Below are positions 60,129-64,000 of a DNA stretch of 64,000 bases, piece by piece (within the stretch, counting starts at the first letter, position 1; every line of letters begins with the position of its first letter). A model generated the notes under the pieces. The model was given only the letters and a program-made list of their open reading frames with translations. It made no database searches and was not told the DNA's origin. The position numbers and the translations under genes are program-made. Source of the DNA: JALZMG01 sp963739975. Its GTDB lineage: Bacteria > Actinomycetota > Acidimicrobiia > Acidimicrobiales > Ilumatobacteraceae. The stretch lies in the NCBI GenBank assembly GCA_963739975.1, contig CAVUCK010000001.1, positions 124,001 to 188,000 on the forward strand, read 5' to 3'.

Positions 60129-61651
60129 CCCAGAATCCCGCGTTTGTGCGACCGCCGCCGGCCCGGCGGCCGCCGGCGCACAAACGCAGTTCGGGGCGGT
60201 GGGGGCCGGCCGTCGTCGTGGCGGTGATCGCCCTCGTACCGCTCGTCGTGCTGGCCGGGCTCTGGCGGTGGGCCGCGGGACGCGCGGACGCCGCCGGCGC
60301 CACGCCCGCCCCGGATGCTCCGGCGGGCTCAGCCGCGCCACCGGCTCCGCAGCTCGCCACCCCGCTGCTCTCGTTCCGGCGAGTGCCCGGCGTCATCGCC
60401 CAGGACATCAGTCGGCCGGCGTTGCGCCAGGCGGTCGAGGAGTTCGGGGCCACGATGAACGAGACGTCCTGCGTCACCGTGGCCCTCGACGGCGTGCCCG
60501 TCGCCTCGGTCGGCGGCGACCGACCGGTGATCCCGGCCAGCAACCAGAAGATCGTCATCGGCGCAGTGGCGCTCGAGGTGCTCGGACCAGACGCGACCTT
60601 CACCACCGAGGTTCGCTCGGGCCCGGTGTCGAACGGCGTGCTCGCCGGCGACCTCTACCTCGTCGGCGGAGGCGACCCGTTGCTGACGAGCAACGCATTC
60701 CCGACTCAGGACGACCAGTACCCCGTCACGACGCCGACCTCGCTCGACGCGCTGGCCGACGGCGTGGTCGCCGCCGGAGTGCGGCGCATCGACGGCGCCA
60801 TCGTCGGCGACGCCGGCCGCTACGACGACGAGTGGTTCGTCCCGAGCTGGGACGAGGACATCCGCGAGGTCGAAGCCGGCCCGTATGACGCCCTGATGGT
60901 CAACGACGCCCGGCGGACCGGGAGCCCGGCCCGGGTGCCGGACCCGGCGATCGGAGCGGCCGAGGAGCTGGCGGATCTCCTGGCCGACCGTGGTGTCGTC
61001 GTGGCCCGCGGCGCGGCGGCCGGCACGACCCCCCCGGACGCCACGACGATCGCCTCGGTGAGCTCGGCACCGATGACCGCCGTCGTCGCCGAGCTGCTCG
61101 GGACGAGTGACGACAACACGGCCGAGCTCCTGGTGAAGGAGCTCGGCGCCGTCGCCGGGACCGGCGGCACGCGGGCCGCCGGCCTCGAGGTCGTGCGCCA
61201 GACCCTCGAGTCCTGGGGCGTGGCGACGGCCAGCCTCGCCCTCGACGACGGGTCCGGCCTCAGCAGCGACAACCGCCTGACGTGTGATGCGCTGGTCACC
61301 GTGCTGGCCCGCAGCGCGTCCAACGGTGCGTTGGGCGCCGGGCTTCCCGTGGCCGGACGGTCGGGGACGCTCGCCGACGTGCTGGCCGATTCACCGGTCG
61401 CCGGTCGGCTGCAAGCGAAGACGGGCACGCTCGGCAACCCGCCACTCGGGGTCGACCCGCCGGCCGTGAAGGCGTTGGCTGGCTACCTGCCCGTTGACGG
61501 CGGCGGGGCACTCGACTTCGCCCTCATCCTGAACAGCGCCGGCGAGGACCTCACCCTTGCCGGCTCCTACCTGCCGGTCTGGGAGCGCCTGGGCGAGGTT
61601 CTCGCCGCCCACCCCGCCGGTCCGTCCGCCGAGCAGCTCGGCCCGCGCTGA
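60125..61651 (+). CDS. dacB: D-alanyl-D-alanine carboxypeptidase/endopeptidase (S13, DacB-like)
   Basis: 508 residues from GTG 60125, overlapping the previous stop as GTGA. Penicillin-binding protein class C features: the SxxK motif in IPASNQKIVIGAV, SxN in GTSDDNTAELLVKEL and KTGT in LQAKTGTLGNPPLG. A membrane anchor (AVVVAVIALVPLVVLAGLW) follows a basic N-terminus. The residues before the anchor, AFVRPPPARRPPAHKRS, are encoded by a palindromic repeat (60140-60187). It trims or cleaves peptidoglycan peptides outside the membrane. Confidence 0.88.
   Translation: MTQNPAFVRPPPARRPPAHKRSSGRWGPAVVVAVIALVPLVVLAGLWRWAAGRADAAGATPAPDAPAGSAAPPAPQLATPLLSFRRVPGVIAQDISRPALRQAVEEFGATMNETSCVTVALDGVPVASVGGDRPVIPASNQKIVIGAVALEVLGPDATFTTEVRSGPVSNGVLAGDLYLVGGGDPLLTSNAFPTQDDQYPVTTPTSLDALADGVVAAGVRRIDGAIVGDAGRYDDEWFVPSWDEDIREVEAGPYDALMVNDARRTGSPARVPDPAIGAAEELADLLADRGVVVARGAAAGTTPPDATTIASVSSAPMTAVVAELLGTSDDNTAELLVKELGAVAGTGGTRAAGLEVVRQTLESWGVATASLALDDGSGLSSDNRLTCDALVTVLARSASNGALGAGLPVAGRSGTLADVLADSPVAGRLQAKTGTLGNPPLGVDPPAVKALAGYLPVDGGGALDFALILNSAGEDLTLAGSYLPVWERLGEVLAAHPAGPSAEQLGPR
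60140..60187 (+). repeat. Palindromic element, GCGTTTGT family, inside dacB coding sequence
   Basis: GCGTTTGTGCG ... CGCACAAACGC, 48 bp (16 codons), in frame within the N-terminus of the carboxypeptidase. Length divisible by three keeps the frame open. Confidence 0.85.
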
Positions 61652-61669
61652 CCGGCGTACCGTGCGGCC

Positions 61670-62293
61670 GTGGCGGTGCTGCGGATGTTCCCCCTCGGCA
61701 GCGTCCTGCTGCCCGGCGGGCTCCTGCCGCTGCACGTGTTCGAGCCGCGCTACCGCCAGCTGGTGATCGACTGCCTCGCTGACGATGACGGCGAGCCCGA
61801 GTTCGGGGTGACGTTGATCGAGCGGGGCTGGGAGGTGGGCGGGGGCGACACCCGCGCCGACGTCGGCGTCGTGGCCCGGATGGTGCAGGTCCAGGCTCTC
61901 GACGAGCAGCGCTACGCGCTGGTGGCCGTCGGCACGCGGCGTTTCAGGGTCAACGCTTGGCTGCCCGACGACCCCTATCCGGTCGCCGACGTCGACGATT
62001 GGCCCGACGAGGACGCCGATGCCGATGGCCTGCGCGAGGGGGTGGAGGCGCTGCGCGACCGGATGCGTGGCGTGCTCGAGCTGGCCGTGCGCAGCGGCGA
62101 TCTCGCCGAGGTCCCCGAGCTCGAGGTCAGCGACGATCCGCTGCTCGCCTCCTACCACCTCGCCGGGCTGGCGCCGATCGGCCCGGCGGACCGGTACCGC
62201 CTGCTCGTGGCGGTCTCGCCGGCGCAGCGACTCGACGACCTGGGGACCGCGCTCGACGACGTCGAGGCCATGCTGCGGTTCCGCTTGAGCTGA
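61670..62293 (+). CDS. LON substrate-binding-domain protein
   Basis: 207 residues from GTG 61670. The N-terminal domain of Lon protease is visible from LRMFPLGSVLLPGGLLPLHV and FEPRYRQLVIDCLA through GTRRFRV, but no ATPase or protease domain follows. Stand-alone LON-domain proteins are widespread; they may bind misfolded or specific proteins. It starts 18 bases after dacB. Confidence 0.85.
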   Translation: MAVLRMFPLGSVLLPGGLLPLHVFEPRYRQLVIDCLADDDGEPEFGVTLIERGWEVGGGDTRADVGVVARMVQVQALDEQRYALVAVGTRRFRVNAWLPDDPYPVADVDDWPDEDADADGLREGVEALRDRMRGVLELAVRSGDLAEVPELEVSDDPLLASYHLAGLAPIGPADRYRLLVAVSPAQRLDDLGTALDDVEAMLRFRLS

Positions 62294-62337
62294 CCGCCCG
62301 ATCGGCCGGGATCGTCGGCGTGATAGATATTGCGGCC

Positions 62338-62697
62338 GTGACGACGACCGATCGACCGGATCGCGCCTTGACGGACGCTCGATCCGACGAGCAGGTCTCC
62401 GTCGGCGACGTCGTCGACCTGGTCAAGACGTACGCCAAGCAGGAAACGCTCGGGCCGCTGCGCGGGGCCGGCAAGTGGCTCGGGATGGGTGCGGCCGGCG
62501 CAATGCTGCTCGGGCTCGGCCTGGTGATCGTGTTGCTCGGACTGCTGCGCCTGATCCAGACGGAGTGGGATCGGGCAGCCACCGGGGCGTGGTCGTGGCT
62601 CTCGTACCTGATCGTCCTCGTCGTCACCGTGGTCCTGCTCGTGATCGTGCTCAGGCGGATCGGCCGCGACAGCCTCAACCGGCCCGAGCAGGACTAG
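62338..62697 (+). CDS. Holin-X-like membrane protein
   Basis: 119 residues from GTG 62338. AGATAT (62324-62329) lies about 10 bases upstream, so a leaderless transcript is possible; GTG 62320 is an alternative start. A soluble N-terminus with VSVGDVVDLVKTYAKQE is followed by two membrane helices (GAAGAMLLGLGLVIVLLGLL and LIVLVVTVVLLVIVL), as in actinobacterial holin-superfamily proteins. Despite the name of that family, no phage genes are nearby. Function unknown. Confidence 0.55.
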   Translation: MTTTDRPDRALTDARSDEQVSVGDVVDLVKTYAKQETLGPLRGAGKWLGMGAAGAMLLGLGLVIVLLGLLRLIQTEWDRAATGAWSWLSYLIVLVVTVVLLVIVLRRIGRDSLNRPEQD

Positions 62698-62709
62698 GGG
62701 TTCGATCAG

Positions 62710-62937
62710 ATGGCCAAGCGAGCGAGCGCGGTCCCGCCGAAGAAGGTGACCCGTGACGACCTCGAGCGCGGCTTTCGCGGTCTGCAGGGCGAGGTCAAGG
62801 AGAAGGTCGACGAGCAGCGCAGCAAACTGGTCGTGGCGGCGGCGGTCGGCGGTGTGCTCGTGGTGCTGATCGTGTTCCTGTTCGGTCGGCGCAGCGGCCG
62901 CAAGAAGAACACCTTCGTCGAGATCCGGCGGGTCTGA
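62710..62937 (+). CDS. Small membrane protein, basic
   Basis: 75 residues from ATG 62710, 12 bases after the previous gene. A charged N-terminal half (DDLERGFRGLQGEVKEKVDE) leads to one membrane helix (LVVAAAVGGVLVVLIVFLFG) and a basic tail. No family recognised; probably expressed with the preceding gene. Confidence 0.6.
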   Translation: MAKRASAVPPKKVTRDDLERGFRGLQGEVKEKVDEQRSKLVVAAAVGGVLVVLIVFLFGRRSGRKKNTFVEIRRV

Positions 62938-62938
62938 C

Positions 62939-63172
62939 GTGGGAGTGCTCGCTCGTCGCTTCCCGGTGCTGTCGCCCGCCCTCATCATCCGGCGCAAGGC
63001 GATCACTCAGGGGTTTTTCGGCGACAACCGCATGTGGCGGGTCATCGGACTGCTCATCGTCGGGCGGATGATCCTGCACAAGGTCATGGGCAGGGGGTCG
63101 CAGACGATCGCCGTCGAGCGCCTGGAGCCGGGCCAGAAGATCATCCTGACGGGCCTGCGGATCGACGAGTGA
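62939..63172 (+). CDS. Small protein with one membrane segment
   Basis: 77 residues from GTG 62939, one base after the previous stop. Contains MWRVIGLLIVGRMILHKVMG as a likely membrane helix followed by VERLEPGQKIILTGL. The start overlaps or abuts neighbours on both sides, so it is part of a string of small genes leading to the TtuB/TtuA pair. Function unknown. Confidence 0.55.
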   Translation: MGVLARRFPVLSPALIIRRKAITQGFFGDNRMWRVIGLLIVGRMILHKVMGRGSQTIAVERLEPGQKIILTGLRIDE

Positions 63173-63366
63173 GGGTCCTGCTGCGCAACCCGCGGCGGGA
63201 GATCGAGATCGAGGGCACCCGCACGGTGCAGCGGCTGCTCGACGAGCTGTCGCTGAACCGGGAGGCGCACCTGGTCATCCGCAACGGCGAGCTGGTGCCG
63301 GGCGACGGCCGGTTGGCCGATGACGACGTGATCGAGGTGCGGCCCGTGATCTCCGGTGGGGCATGA
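63169..63366 (+). CDS. Ubiquitin-like sulfur-carrier protein (TtuB/MoaD/ThiS family)
   Basis: 65 residues from GTG 63169. A beta-grasp fold is suggested by VRVLLRNPRREIEIEG, TVQRLLDELSL and the closing DDDVIEVRPVISGGA. The family carries sulfur as a thiocarboxylate on a C-terminal Gly-Gly; here Gly-Gly is followed by one alanine. It overlaps the TtuA-like gene by four bases, and in Thermus TtuB hands sulfur to TtuA, so this gene is most likely its partner. Confidence 0.8.
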   Translation: MRVLLRNPRREIEIEGTRTVQRLLDELSLNREAHLVIRNGELVPGDGRLADDDVIEVRPVISGGA

Positions 63367-64000
63367 GCAAGTGCCGGGTGTGCCGGGGGCCGGCGATCAT
63401 CGACCTGCCGCGTCACAACGCCAACTTCTGCGCCGAGCACCTGCAGCAGCTGTGTCGCCGCCAGGTCGAGAAGGCGATCGCCGACCACTCGATGCTCACG
63501 CCGGGGGATCGTGTGCTCGTTGCGGTGAGCGGCGGCAAGGACTCGCTCGCCGTGTGGGACCTGCTGGTCGAGCTGGGGTACGAGACCGAGGGCGTGTACA
63601 TCGGGCTCGGCATCGGCGAGTACAGCGGCGACAGCGGGCGGTACGCCGCTGACTTCGCGTCAGCCAGAGGGCTGCCGCTGCGCACGATCGACCTGCGTGA
63701 CGAGCACGGCTACGACGTACCGACGGCGGCGCGGGCGACTCGGCGGGTGCCGTGCTCGGCGTGTGGGATGTCGAAGCGGCACCTGTTCGACGCCGCCGCC
63801 CGTGACGGCGGGTTCGACGCCGTCGCAACCGGCCACAACCTCGATGACGAAGCGGCGGTGCTGCTCGGCAACACCTTGCACTGGGACGTCGACTACCTGG
63901 CCCGGCAGCTGCCGTGTCTGCCGGCGACAGCGGGGTTCCCGCGCAAGGTCAAGCCGCTGGTCCGGCTGACGGAGCGCGAGACGGCGGCGTGGTGCATCAC
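63363..64000 (+). CDS. tRNA 2-thiouridine synthetase TtuA-like (3'-truncated by window edge)
   Basis: 212 residues visible from ATG 63363. An N-terminal zinc finger-like segment (CRVCRGPAI, then FCAEHLQQLC), the PP-loop ATP pyrophosphatase motif VLVAVSGGKDSLAVW, and the cysteine pair VPCSACGMSKRHL that binds a 4Fe-4S cluster in TtuA/TtcA enzymes; ATGHNLDDEAAVLLGN is also typical. It adenylates U54 of tRNA and inserts sulfur from the carrier. TtuA is best known in thermophiles; TtcA (C32) is the alternative, but the linked carrier and zinc motifs favour TtuA. Confidence 0.82.
   Translation, partial: MSKCRVCRGPAIIDLPRHNANFCAEHLQQLCRRQVEKAIADHSMLTPGDRVLVAVSGGKDSLAVWDLLVELGYETEGVYIGLGIGEYSGDSGRYAADFASARGLPLRTIDLRDEHGYDVPTAARATRRVPCSACGMSKRHLFDAAARDGGFDAVATGHNLDDEAAVLLGNTLHWDVDYLARQLPCLPATAGFPRKVKPLVRLTERETAAWCI

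Noticed and set aside
57804..60341. An 845-codon minus-strand frame opposite the acyl-CoA synthetase
   Set aside because: No recognisable domain, and the plus-strand gene has intact motifs throughout.
62338..62697. Prophage remnant because of holin-like protein
   Set aside because: No other phage gene nearby; such proteins are common in actinobacterial chromosomes.

Overview
The window is high-GC, gene-dense, with many GTG/TTG starts and ATGA/GTGA overlaps. The 16S sequence, the DUF5719/membrane-glycosyltransferase pair and the DUF1844-infC neighbourhood point to an actinobacterium, most likely of the class Acidimicrobiia. No phage, plasmid, CRISPR or insertion sequence was seen; the content is mainly core chromosome.

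Layout. 1-6752: end of a cell-envelope glycosyltransferase, a DUF5719 protein, a membrane thioredoxin, hisG, a cold-shock-like protein, three tandem 65-bp repeats, an alkyltransferase-like protein and DUF1844. 6946-12459: infC-rpmI-rplT, a SpoU-type RNA methyltransferase, pheS-pheT. 13886-19833: arginine operon argC-argB-argD-argF-argR-argH behind two ArgR-type boxes (argJ and argG are absent). 19904-24844: DNA glycosylase, a CHAT-protease/peptidoglycan-binding membrane protein, DUF2332, tyrS. 24841-30781: complete rRNA operon (promoter, leader, 16S, spacer without tRNA, 23S, 5S, terminator). 30833-37688: TPR protein and a livK/H/M/G/F-type ABC transporter. 37789-43900: AfsR/BTAD-type regulator, Nudix hydrolase, RarA ATPase and small membrane proteins. 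43897-48554: glycolate-oxidase-like glcD, glcE, a phosphotransferase and glcF. 48727-52953: LOG-family protein, transaldolase, transketolase. 53054-57862: SOD, desaturase/TetR pair, hydrolase, thioesterase, hemerythrin-like protein. 57975-64000: acyl-CoA synthetase, D-Ala-D-Ala carboxypeptidase, LON-domain protein, small membrane proteins, and a TtuB/TtuA-like tRNA thiolation pair running off the end.

The strongest unusual signal is a 333-nt group I intron (29258-29590) that splits helix 69 of the 23S rRNA gene at E. coli position 1923, the site cut by I-CeuI in other organisms. P1, P10, P7, P8, GNRA-capped P9-region hairpins and the terminal omega-G are all readable, and it carries no homing-endonuclease ORF. 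Other notable items: an ATA start codon for infC, seven copies of a 48-50-bp palindrome with GCGTTTGT/ACAAACGC ends (three in a 93-bp tandem array, one inside a coding region), a 65-bp repeat that sits exactly between stop and start codons at two loci, and a CHAT protease joined through a membrane segment to peptidoglycan-binding domains.

Four genes (DUF5719, argC, tyrS, BTAD regulator) each carry one apparent +1 frameshift at a G/C site. Because tyrS and argC are expected to be needed, indel errors in the sequence are a likely explanation; they are annotated as full-length genes with the shift point marked.
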